Of a stretch of 64,000 bases of DNA, positions 48,740 through 56,454 are shown in pieces. The DNA is from Chryseobacterium gotjawalense (GTDB lineage Bacteria > Bacteroidota > Bacteroidia > Flavobacteriales > Weeksellaceae): the NCBI RefSeq assembly GCF_030012525.1, contig NZ_CP124855.1, forward strand, positions 1,426,001-1,490,000, given 5' to 3'. A model generated the notes under the pieces. It made no database searches and was not told the origin of the DNA. It was given only the letters and a program-made list of their open reading frames with translations. A program made the position numbers and the translations under genes. The stretch's first letter is position 1. Every line of letters starts with the position of its first letter.

Positions 48740-49249
48740 TTAAACTTTTCCTAAATAAAATAAACCGATACATTTCTGATTTTCAGCTAAGCCCAAAAAA
48801 TCGTTCAGGTGATTAATCATTCCTGGCGTACTCCAGTAACAGCCAACCTCGTGGGCAGTTGCGGTAAGATACATATTTTGAACAGACATCGCTGTCGCAG
48901 CTATTTCTTCCCATTCCGGAACTAATCCACTGAAATTAACACAAATAGTGATGACCGCATTTGACTTTGCCACTTTGTCAGAAATATCCAGATACTTCTT
49001 TTCCAGAAAAGTTTCAGGATTAGCGGTCTGTTTGTAGATTTCTGCCAATTTTTCTCCCAACTGATTTTTTTCCTCACCTCGAAAAACTTTTAACCTCCAC
49101 GGTTTTGTTCGCTTATGACTCGGCGCAAAATTCGCAGAATTCACAATTTCAGCAAGAACCCCGTCCTCAATTTCCTCTGTGGAATAGGATTTCGGGAAAA
49201 TGCTTCTTCTTTTTTCTATAATGTTTTTTAATATTTCTGAGTTGTCCAT
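48740..49249 (-). CDS. Nitroreductase family protein
   Basis: A 169-residue FMN-dependent nitroreductase: IEKRRSIFPKSYSTEEI at the start, SANFAPSHKRTKPWRLKVF for FMN binding, and ATAHEVGCYWSTPG later. Most relatives run about 15-20 residues further after IGLFYLG; here the stop comes right at LGKV, so the C-terminal tail is short. The enzyme may use NAD(P)H to reduce nitro compounds or quinones. A GreA-like gene lies 29 nt upstream on the same strand. Confidence 0.85.
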   Translation of the reverse strand: MDNSEILKNIIEKRRSIFPKSYSTEEIEDGVLAEIVNSANFAPSHKRTKPWRLKVFRGEEKNQLGEKLAEIYKQTANPETFLEKKYLDISDKVAKSNAVITICVNFSGLVPEWEEIAATAMSVQNMYLTATAHEVGCYWSTPGMINHLNDFLGLAENQKCIGLFYLGKV

Positions 49250-49278
49250 TGATTTGTTAAATTAATTTTAATTAAAGA

Positions 49279-49728
49279 TTACCAGACCTGTTCGATGACT
49301 TGACTGATATTGTTGAGCGTAAAAGAATCTCCGACCTGTTTTCCGAACATCATTTTCGCCATCGGGCTTTCTTCAGAAATCGCATAAAACCGGTCTCCTT
49401 CAAAGAAGAATTCTCCCAAAGAAACCGAAATATAAAATCGTGCTTTGTTGGTCAAAACAATAGATCCCAGCTGAATTCTCTCTGAAGGATGATCTGAAAT
49501 TTTAGCTAAATTCCTTTTCAAATCCTTTAATGAAGCCATTTGCTTTTGCATCTGATAAATTTCTTCCTGCATTTCTTCACGAATGGAATCATATTTAGAA
49601 GTTTTCTTCACCTCACGACTTGCCTCCAAAGTGAACTCCATAAAATTTTCAAGCTTTTGAATTTTTTGCAAAATAATTTCTTTTACATGAGTACGAACTT
49701 CACTTTTCACAATGATATTCTTCTGCAT
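49279..49728 (-). CDS. GreA/GreB-like C-terminal domain protein (copy 2)
   Basis: A 149-residue protein with the layout of the one at 11089-11529: an N-terminal coiled coil (EIILQKIQKLENFMEF, IREEMQEEIYQMQKQM) and a C-terminal domain with IQLGSIVLTNKARFYISVSLG and ISEESPMAKMMFGKQVGDSF. The shared block (SxxLGxxxx...RFYISVSLG / GLFYIAVSLG and SPESPLA / SEESPMA) shows they are paralogues. Regulation of RNA polymerase is possible but unproven. Confidence 0.65.
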   Translation of the reverse strand: MQKNIIVKSEVRTHVKEIILQKIQKLENFMEFTLEASREVKKTSKYDSIREEMQEEIYQMQKQMASLKDLKRNLAKISDHPSERIQLGSIVLTNKARFYISVSLGEFFFEGDRFYAISEESPMAKMMFGKQVGDSFTLNNISQVIEQVW

Positions 49729-49808
49729 ACCACTTCTATTTTTTATTAAAGGTAAAAAATATTTTCAAATAGAATCGATCAAAAATCAGCTACAAAGTTA
49801 AAGGAAGA

Positions 49809-50546
49809 TTACATTTTCATTCGTTGGCGGGTCGCCTCATAAAGAATCGCCCCGCAGGCCACAGAAACATTTAGAGACTGGGTTTTACCTTCCATCGGAA
49901 GTTTTATTTTTTCGTCGGAATGATGCAGAACCTCTTTAGAAATTCCAGTTTCTTCATTTCCCATTACGATTGCACACGGCTGTGTAAAATCCACATCGTA
50001 GTATAATTTCTGTGCTTTTTCAGTCGCAGAAAAAACCTGGACACCAGATTGCTGAAGGAAATCAACGGTATGACTTAAGTTTTTTTCTTTACAGATTTTA
50101 ATATTGTACATCGCACCGGCAGAAGTTTTAATCGCATCTGAATTCATCGGCGCCCCTCCTTTTTCCGGAATAATCACAGCGTCAACTCCAGCACATTCGG
50201 CGGTTCTGCAAATTGCTCCAAAATTTCTAACATCCGTTAACCGATCCAAAATTAAAAGAAACGGTGTCTTCCCGGATTCGAAAATTTCGGGTAATATATT
50301 TTCAATCGAATGAAAAGGAACATCTGAAATAAAGGCCACAACCCCTTGATGATTCTTTCTGGTAAAGCGATTCAGTTTTTCAATCGGAACATAATTCGGT
50401 CTGATTTTGTGTTTCGCCAAAAGATTTTTCAGTTCATAATAAATATCTCCCTGCAACGCATTCTGCAAAAATACTTTATCAACCGTTTTTCCGGCTTCAA
50501 TTGCTTCAATTACTGGGCGCAACCCAAATATAAAATCTTCTTTCAT
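49809..50546 (-). CDS. rlmB: 23S rRNA (guanosine-2251-2'-O)-methyltransferase RlmB
   Basis: A 245-residue SpoU-family enzyme. The N-terminal substrate-binding domain (FIFGLRPVIEAIEAGKTVDKVF) is followed by the SPOUT domain with LILDRLTDVRNFGAICRTAECAGV, then CAIVMGNEETGISKEVL and KLPMEGKTQSLNVSVA. These are the RlmB/TrmH motifs. It methylates G2251 in the ribosomal peptidyl transferase loop; RlmB and other TrmH-type members are hard to separate by sequence, so the exact site is likely but not certain. Confidence 0.9.
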   Translation of the reverse strand: MKEDFIFGLRPVIEAIEAGKTVDKVFLQNALQGDIYYELKNLLAKHKIRPNYVPIEKLNRFTRKNHQGVVAFISDVPFHSIENILPEIFESGKTPFLLILDRLTDVRNFGAICRTAECAGVDAVIIPEKGGAPMNSDAIKTSAGAMYNIKICKEKNLSHTVDFLQQSGVQVFSATEKAQKLYYDVDFTQPCAIVMGNEETGISKEVLHHSDEKIKLPMEGKTQSLNVSVACGAILYEATRQRMKM

Positions 50547-50615
50547 AAGTTCTTTAAAAGTTAAAATTCAAGGTTTTCTTTGCGTTCCTTCCCTTGAAAT
50601 CGGAACCGTTATATT

Positions 50616-51086
50616 TTAAAATTGTTCACCCAGAATTGCTCTCTTTTGAGCAGTTGCATATCCCAAGTGCAAGCTTTCGTGCATATTGTTGAAAATAATA
50701 GCGTCCTGAATATTCTTTAAATCCAACCCAAAACTGGTCGTATAAGAAGTATAATCCGGAAAAAAATCATCATCATAATCTTTCATTAAAACTTTGGAAG
50801 TTTCCGTTAAAAGATAAGCAAGATCATCAATTTCTGACTGCTGCACATCCAAATTAGGAAGGGTGCCTTTTTTGTAGGTTTCAATCCAGTATTTATCAAT
50901 TCGAAAAGGATTCCCGCTCAGGTAATAATGCAGTAATTGCTGCGTCGCCACTGTGTGCGCGATGTTCCAATAAATATTATTGTTGAAACCATCAGGAATC
51001 AGCAACAAATCTTTGTTAGACGTATTTTGCAGGATTTCTAAAAGGTTTCGGCGAACTTGACGGTGTGCCTGAAAATGATAATTCAT
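50616..51086 (-). CDS. DinB family protein (second copy)
   Basis: A 156-residue DinB-type protein: NYHFQAHRQVRRNLLEIL, NIYWNIAHTVATQQLLHYYLSG with a metal-binding His, and IIFNNMHESLHLGYATAQKRAIL with two more. It belongs to the same superfamily as the 26130-26636 gene but differs in sequence. Substrates are unknown. It is a single gene next to rlmB. Confidence 0.82.
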   Translation of the reverse strand: MNYHFQAHRQVRRNLLEILQNTSNKDLLLIPDGFNNNIYWNIAHTVATQQLLHYYLSGNPFRIDKYWIETYKKGTLPNLDVQQSEIDDLAYLLTETSKVLMKDYDDDFFPDYTSYTTSFGLDLKNIQDAIIFNNMHESLHLGYATAQKRAILGEQF

Positions 51087-51375
51087 TTTGCGATTATTTT
51101 AATGGCCAAAAATAGGTTAATTAACTGAAAATGACAAGAATTTCGCTGAGTTTCATGAATAGCCATTCACGGTTCTTCCTTAGAAATCAAAGAATTATAA
51201 ATCTGCTTTAAACTGTATCTGTTTGCCATTTCTTCTTTACTATAAAACAGTCACTTTCTTGCGGGCGAAATTTCACATTGTCATGTTTAACAAACTTTAA
51301 CGCACCGTTGGCATTAATTGTGTTGACTGGTCTGCGTATTTATTGGAAATTTACACTTTAAATTCTACAAACACT

Positions 51376-52380
51376 ATGTCAGAACTCAATCAAGCTGAAG
51401 ATATCAGACAGCTAACCGAAAAAGTAAGAGAACAGAATTACTTTTTTTCACTTTTAAAACAGGAAATCAACAAAGCAATTATCGGACAGGAATATATGGT
51501 AGACCGTTTATTAATCGGTCTTCTGGGAAATGGTCACGTCCTGTTGGAAGGTGTTCCCGGATTGGCAAAAACTTTAGCGATAAAGACTTTGGCAGATGCC
51601 GTACACGGCGCTTTTTCCCGCATACAGTTTACCCCGGATCTTTTACCTGCGGATGTGGTAGGAACAATGATTTACAGTCTTAAAGACAATGATTTTTCTA
51701 TAAAAAAAGGACCTATTTTCGCCAACTTTGTTTTGGCTGATGAGATCAACCGTGCTCCTTCAAAAGTTCAGTCGGCGCTCTTGGAAGCGATGCAGGAAAA
51801 GCAGGTAACCATCGGCGATGAAACAATGCCGCTTCCAAAACCCTTTCTCGTTTTGGCCACCCAAAACCCAATTGATCAGGAAGGAACTTATCTTTTGCCG
51901 GAAGCGCAAACCGACCGTTTTATGCTGAAATGTACCATCACTTATCCGAATTTTGAAGACGAGAGAACAATCATGAAAATGATTGCCAGCGGACATTCCC
52001 CGGAAATCCGCCCGGTCATTACCTTAGAAAATGTAACCGAAGCCAAGAAATTAATCAATCAGATTTATCTGGATGAGAAAATTGAGAAATATATTCTGGA
52101 TATGGTTTTTGCCACTCGTTTTCCAGAAAAATATGGACTTGCAGAACTAAAAAGCTACATCAGTTTCGGTGCCTCGCCGAGAGCTTCCATCAATTTATCA
52201 ATTGCCGCACGGGCGATGGCTTTCTTAAAAAACCGCGCATTCGTAATTCCTGAAGATGTGAAAGAAATAGCAAAAGACGTTCTTCGTCACCGTATCGGAC
52301 TGAGTTTTGAAGCCGAAGCCGAAGAAATCACCTCTGATCAGATCATCGATAAAATCCTGGGGAAAATTCAAGCACCTTAA
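51376..52380 (+). CDS. moxR: MoxR family AAA+ ATPase
   Basis: A 334-residue protein from ATG 51376. The Walker A-like HVLLEGVPGLAKTLAIKTLA, Walker B-like NFVLADEINRAPSKVQSALLEAMQEKQV and FLVLATQNPIDQEGTYLLPEAQTDRF are the MoxR signature. A lid domain follows (SYISFGASPRASINLSIAARA). MoxR proteins act as chaperones with DUF58 and VWA proteins in membrane or metal-centre assembly. It starts the Bat operon. Confidence 0.95.
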   Translation: MSELNQAEDIRQLTEKVREQNYFFSLLKQEINKAIIGQEYMVDRLLIGLLGNGHVLLEGVPGLAKTLAIKTLADAVHGAFSRIQFTPDLLPADVVGTMIYSLKDNDFSIKKGPIFANFVLADEINRAPSKVQSALLEAMQEKQVTIGDETMPLPKPFLVLATQNPIDQEGTYLLPEAQTDRFMLKCTITYPNFEDERTIMKMIASGHSPEIRPVITLENVTEAKKLINQIYLDEKIEKYILDMVFATRFPEKYGLAELKSYISFGASPRASINLSIAARAMAFLKNRAFVIPEDVKEIAKDVLRHRIGLSFEAEAEEITSDQIIDKILGKIQAP

Positions 52381-52387
52381 CTAAGGG

Positions 52388-52470
52388 AACAACATATCAG
52401 TGTAGCAGCAATAAATTTAACAGTTTAAGATAATTGCTACATTGATCAATTATTACATTGATTCATTTTT
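52388..52470 (+). repeat. AT-rich intergenic tract with degenerate short repeats
   Basis: Just before the DUF58 start the sequence repeats words like GATAATTGCTACATTGATCAATTATTACATTGATTC. It resembles the tract at 24757-24821. Both end immediately before a start codon. Confidence 0.4.
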
Positions 52471-53334
52471 ATGGAAATCAAAGACATCATAAAAAAAGTA
52501 AAACAAATTGAAATCCGGACCAAGAAGAAGTCCGAAGCAACTTTGATGGGTCAATACCACAGCGCTTTCAAAGGTCAGGGAATGACTTTTTCAGAAGTCC
52601 GTCCTTACCAGTTTGGTGATGAAATCCGCAGAATCGACTGGAATAAAACCGCCCGTTTCCGTGAACCGTTTGTAAAAGTGATGGAAGAAGAACGGGAATT
52701 AACCTTGATGCTTTTAGTCGATATTTCTGCCTCCATGAATTACGGAACACAAACTCAGCTGAAAAGAGAATTCGTCGCTGAGATTGCTGCAAGTTTAGGA
52801 TTTTCTGCCGCCGGAAATAATGACAAAGTAGGTTTGATTTTATTTGCCGATAAAGTGTATAAAGTGATTCCGCCGCAAAAAGGACGAAAACATATTTTGG
52901 CGATTATCAGCAATATCTTATCCGCAGAATATATTCCGGCAGAAGCCAAAATTGACAAAGCTCTTGAATATATGATGAGTGTTTTCAAAAAAAAATCGCT
53001 GATTTTCATGTTCTCTGATTTTGAAGATTCTTATGATTTGAAAATGTTGAGAGTTGCCTCGCGAAAACATCAATTATTAGGCTTAAGAGTTTATGATGAA
53101 AAAGACAACGAAATCCCCGATGTCGGATATGCCCTTTTTAAAGATGCAGAAACCGGAAAACAGATTTGGGCAAATACCTCTAATGCCAGATGGCGCTACG
53201 ATTTTGCAGAACACCAAAAACAAAAAGTAAGAAACGTAACCGAAGATTTTGAAAGTTCTTCCGCAGGATTTATCAATATGAATACCGGCGAAGATTATTC
53301 TAAATTTCTGTATCAGTATTTCAGGAAAAAATAG
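52471..53334 (+). CDS. DUF58 domain-containing protein
   Basis: A 287-residue protein. Residues about 40-130 hold the DUF58 pattern: FSEVRPYQFGDEIRRIDWNK (20 residues), then FVKVMEEERELTLMLLVDIS with the first VWA-like D-x-S. No membrane helix is visible, so it is cytoplasmic. DUF58 proteins accompany MoxR and VWA proteins; here it is second in the operon, 90 nt behind moxR. The next gene (RhuM-Doc) starts directly after its stop codon. Confidence 0.93.
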   Translation: MEIKDIIKKVKQIEIRTKKKSEATLMGQYHSAFKGQGMTFSEVRPYQFGDEIRRIDWNKTARFREPFVKVMEEERELTLMLLVDISASMNYGTQTQLKREFVAEIAASLGFSAAGNNDKVGLILFADKVYKVIPPQKGRKHILAIISNILSAEYIPAEAKIDKALEYMMSVFKKKSLIFMFSDFEDSYDLKMLRVASRKHQLLGLRVYDEKDNEIPDVGYALFKDAETGKQIWANTSNARWRYDFAEHQKQKVRNVTEDFESSSAGFINMNTGEDYSKFLYQYFRKK

Positions 53335-54306
53335 ATGCATAAGGGCGAAATAATAATTTACAAAAGCCAAAACGGCGAAACTTCCATTGATGTGAAACTG
53401 GAAGACGAAACGGTGTGGCTAAATCGCAAGCAAATGTCTCTGCTGTTTGACAGAGATGTGAAAACAATTGGAAAACATATTAATAATGCTATTAAAGAGG
53501 AACTAAATGAATATTCAGTTGTCGCAAAATTTGCGACAACTGCTTCCGACGGAAAAACTTATCAGACAGAATTTTATAATCTCGATGTCATTATTTCCGT
53601 TGGTTATCGCGTGAAATCCCGAAGTGGAATACAATTCAGAATTTGGGCTAATTCTGTTCTTAAAAATTATTTAATTAAAGGCTATTCAATTAACGAAAAA
53701 GCTACGAAACAGCAATTGGATAATCTAAGTTCGATGGTGAAAATATTATCTGATTCACTGGAAAACAAAGTAATTTCTAATGATGAAGCCAAAGATGTTT
53801 TAAGGATTATTAAAGATTATACTTATGGCCTGGACACGCTGGATAAGTATGACAACCAAATTTTAGAAATTGAAAATATTTCACAGAAAAAAGAATTTAA
53901 AGCAAATTATAAAGACGCTAAAAAAGTAATCGCTACATTAAAAGAAAAATTCAAAGCAGGAAATTTATTCGGAAACGAAAAAGACGAATCTTTCAAAAGT
54001 TCAATCAACACTATTTATCAAACTTTTGACGGGAAAGAACTTTATCCGAGTATTGAAGAAAAAGCAGCGATGTTTTTATATTTGGTAACAAAAAATCATT
54101 CGTTCAGTGATGGAAACAAAAGAATTGCCGCTTTCTTATTTTTATGGTTCCTTTCAAACAACGAACTACTTTATAGAAAAAACGGAGATAAATTACTGGA
54201 AAACAATACTTTAGTCGCATTAACTTTAATGATTGCGCAAAGCAAATCAGAAGAAAAAGACACTATGGTGAAAGTAGTGGTAAATCTCATTAATAAAAAC
54301 AATTAA
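53335..54306 (+). CDS. RhuM family protein with C-terminal Doc/Fic domain
   Basis: A 323-residue protein. The N-terminal part (about 1-120) is RhuM-like: VWLNRKQMSLLFDRDVKTIG, AKFATTASDGKTYQTEFYNLD, ISVGYRVKSRSGIQFRIWAN. The C-terminal 120 residues form a Fic-fold domain with HSFSDGNKRIAA at 255-266, the H-x-F-x-D-G-N-K-R core seen in Doc (lysine where Fic AMP-transferases have glycine). Doc phosphorylates EF-Tu; activity here is inferred. The gene is not part of known Bat operons; its ATG follows the DUF58 stop directly, so it seems inserted and co-transcribed. No antitoxin gene is adjacent. Confidence 0.88.
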   Translation: MHKGEIIIYKSQNGETSIDVKLEDETVWLNRKQMSLLFDRDVKTIGKHINNAIKEELNEYSVVAKFATTASDGKTYQTEFYNLDVIISVGYRVKSRSGIQFRIWANSVLKNYLIKGYSINEKATKQQLDNLSSMVKILSDSLENKVISNDEAKDVLRIIKDYTYGLDTLDKYDNQILEIENISQKKEFKANYKDAKKVIATLKEKFKAGNLFGNEKDESFKSSINTIYQTFDGKELYPSIEEKAAMFLYLVTKNHSFSDGNKRIAAFLFLWFLSNNELLYRKNGDKLLENNTLVALTLMIAQSKSEEKDTMVKVVVNLINKNN

Positions 54307-54309
54307 GAG

Positions 54310-55206
54310 TTGAAAAAAACATTTTTAATCTTATTCGCATTTCTCAGCGTTTTTGCACTTTCGCAAACATTGAGCTCCAAACTCGACAAAACCACTTTGG
54401 CTCTAGGCGAACCTGGGATTTTGCACATTCATATTTCTAATCTGCAGGCCAAAGATGTTTTGTCTGCTCCGAAAAATGAACTGCTCCCTTTTCATTTTGA
54501 AGAAATAAAAGACAGCATTAATAAACAGGTTGACTCCTACGACCGTATCATTGAATTTGCCGTTTATGATGAAGGAAAATTCACCATTCCGGCACTCGAT
54601 TTCAGAATAAACGGTAAACTTCTAAAAACGGTTCCTTACGATGTCGAAGTCATTAATACTGCTCAAAAAGGAGATCAGATCAATGATATTATGAAAAACA
54701 AAGAGGTTGATCTGGGCGTTCAGGATTACTGGCAAATGTACAAATGGTATATTTTAGGGGTATTGATTTTGTTGGCCTTAATTTTCATTATTTATCAACT
54801 CATTAAATATGGCAGACGAAAAAAATCTGATCCGGTCCTGATGACCAACCAAACACTGAGAGAATTAGATAAGTTGAAAAAGAAAAATTATATCGAAGAC
54901 GGAAACTACAGACTGTTTTATGTCGAATTAATAGATATCACAAGAAACTTCATCACCAAACAATATAAAATTCCGGCCGATGTTTTGCTGACCGACGATT
55001 TAATCGATGTTATCAAATTAAACAATACCATTTCCACAGAAAATGAGAAAACAATAGAAGACATTTTCTTGAGAGGAGATCTCGTGAAATTCGCAAAAGT
55101 TTTCCCCGGTCAACAAAATATGCAGGACGATTTCGATCAGATGAAAGCTTTCGTAAAACGGTCGTCCAAAGATTTGGAAGCCGAACAACTAAGAACTGGA
55201 GTATAA
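54310..55206 (+). CDS. Bat operon membrane protein of unknown function
   Basis: A 298-residue protein beginning with TTG; no ATG is available in frame upstream. A signal peptide (KKTFLILFAFLSVFALSQ) is followed by a beta-rich extracytoplasmic part, a membrane helix (about 141-164, WYILGVLILLALIFIIYQLI) and a basic cytoplasmic part with IEDGNYRLFYVELIDITRNF. This layout resembles the protein between DUF58 and BatA in flavobacterial Bat operons (DUF4381-like). It is separated from the RhuM-Doc gene by 3 nt. The rare start codon may be a trace of the insertion. Confidence 0.75.
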   Translation: MKKTFLILFAFLSVFALSQTLSSKLDKTTLALGEPGILHIHISNLQAKDVLSAPKNELLPFHFEEIKDSINKQVDSYDRIIEFAVYDEGKFTIPALDFRINGKLLKTVPYDVEVINTAQKGDQINDIMKNKEVDLGVQDYWQMYKWYILGVLILLALIFIIYQLIKYGRRKKSDPVLMTNQTLRELDKLKKKNYIEDGNYRLFYVELIDITRNFITKQYKIPADVLLTDDLIDVIKLNNTISTENEKTIEDIFLRGDLVKFAKVFPGQQNMQDDFDQMKAFVKRSSKDLEAEQLRTGV

Positions 55207-55208
55207 AA

Positions 55209-56216
55209 ATGATGACACTTGATTTTTTAAATTTCGAATTATACAGCCCGTGGTTCTTATTGCTGTTTGCGGTTTTCATTCCATTGATTATCCGCGATTT
55301 ACGCAATAAAAAACACTCCGGAATCACCGTTCCTTCCACCCAAAATATGCAGGAAAACAAATCGATTCAGTTCGTTCTGTTCCTGCTGAAAATTTCAAAA
55401 TACCTCATTCTTTCCTGCTTAATCATTGCGATGGCAAGACCTCGCACCTTTACCATTTCGCAGGATCAGGATGACAGTAAAGGGATCGACATCATGCTTT
55501 CAGTGGACGTTTCCTTGAGTATGCTGGCCAAAGATTTAGAGCCCGACCGTTTGACGGCGCTTCAAAATATTGCCAAAAAATTCGTCAACAGCCGGCCTGG
55601 CGACAGAATCGGCTTGGTAACTTACGCCGGCGAAGCATTTACGAAAGTACCTGTCACCTCTGATCACGCCGTGGTGATCGATGAGCTGGATCATCTCAGC
55701 ACTTCAGAACTTACACCGGGAACCGCAATCGGTGAAGGACTTTCTGTCGCAGTTGCCCATTTGAAAAACAGCAAAGCAAAATCGAAAATCATCATTTTGA
55801 TGACCGACGGCGTCAGCAATGTGGAAAACGCAATGCCTCCGCAAGTCGCTGCCGAATTGGCACGCAGCAACGGGATAAAAGTCTATTCCATCGGGATCGG
55901 AACCAACGGTTATGCTTTGATGCCGACCCAACAGGATCTTTTTGGCGATTTGATTTTCACCGAAGCTGAAGTTCAAATCGACGAACCCGTTCTTCGGGAA
56001 ATTGCCCAAACGACCGGTGGAAAGTACTTCCGTGCCTCTTCCAATCAAAGTTTAGAAGAAGTATACAACGAAATAAACAAACTCGAAAAGTCAGAACTGA
56101 AAACCACCAAACTCTATAATTACCACGAATATTTCCGAAACTTTCTGTGGATTGCCTTAGCCGTTTTGTTGGTGGACTCATTGTTGCGCTGGATTTTCTA
56201 TAAATTTTTAAGTTAA
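55209..56216 (+). CDS. batA: VWA domain protein BatA
   Basis: A 335-residue protein starting with ATG ATG (55209 or 55212). Membrane helices flank a von Willebrand A domain with MIDAS residues D100-x-S102-x-S104 (VDVSLSM), a Thr in the middle and IILMTDGVSN. A C-terminal helix (FLWIALAVLLVDSLLRWIF) re-enters the membrane. Bat proteins were described as aerotolerance factors in Bacteroides. It starts 2 nt after the preceding stop, and the repeat at 56222 separates it from batB. Confidence 0.92.
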   Translation: MMTLDFLNFELYSPWFLLLFAVFIPLIIRDLRNKKHSGITVPSTQNMQENKSIQFVLFLLKISKYLILSCLIIAMARPRTFTISQDQDDSKGIDIMLSVDVSLSMLAKDLEPDRLTALQNIAKKFVNSRPGDRIGLVTYAGEAFTKVPVTSDHAVVIDELDHLSTSELTPGTAIGEGLSVAVAHLKNSKAKSKIIILMTDGVSNVENAMPPQVAAELARSNGIKVYSIGIGTNGYALMPTQQDLFGDLIFTEAEVQIDEPVLREIAQTTGGKYFRASSNQSLEEVYNEINKLEKSELKTTKLYNYHEYFRNFLWIALAVLLVDSLLRWIFYKFLS

Positions 56217-56221
56217 AAGAA

Positions 56222-56401
56222 ATGAATATTTTTAGGAGCAACAAGATTTTCGCTTATCCCGAGAGTGGTCCCGCTGTCCACTATATCCCAAGCAGCAGCA
56301 ATGCCAACGCTTTTGGGGATGCCGTTCCCATCGGGGCTAGAACTTCAGGCGGTTTGTTTTTCAAAGCAAACCGTAAAAGGAATAAAAACAAGAACCTTTA
56401 A
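56222..56401 (+). repeat. Intergenic repeat with a 59-codon open frame between batA and batB
   Basis: This 180-bp block is GC-richer than the flanks and contains an open frame starting MNIFRSNKIFAYPESG and ending KNKNL. It has hairpins such as CGGTTTG/CAAACCG (56350-56373) and CCCGA/TCGGG words. I recognise this as a dispersed intergenic repeat of Chryseobacterium-type genomes rather than a gene; the peptide is unlikely to be real. The surrounding 238 bp separates batA from batB in the same operon. Confidence 0.6.
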
Positions 56402-56454
56402 TATAAGTGAAGTTTAAAGAAAATCAGACCGTTTCAACATTCCAAAAATAAAAT

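Noticed and set aside
51285-51310. TTAAC words before moxR as a PhoB box
   Set aside because: Only two words 10 bp apart and no matching distance to a -7 box.
56222-56401. 59-codon open frame between batA and batB as a gene
   Set aside because: It lies in repeat-like sequence and resembles repeat-borne frames rather than a conserved protein.
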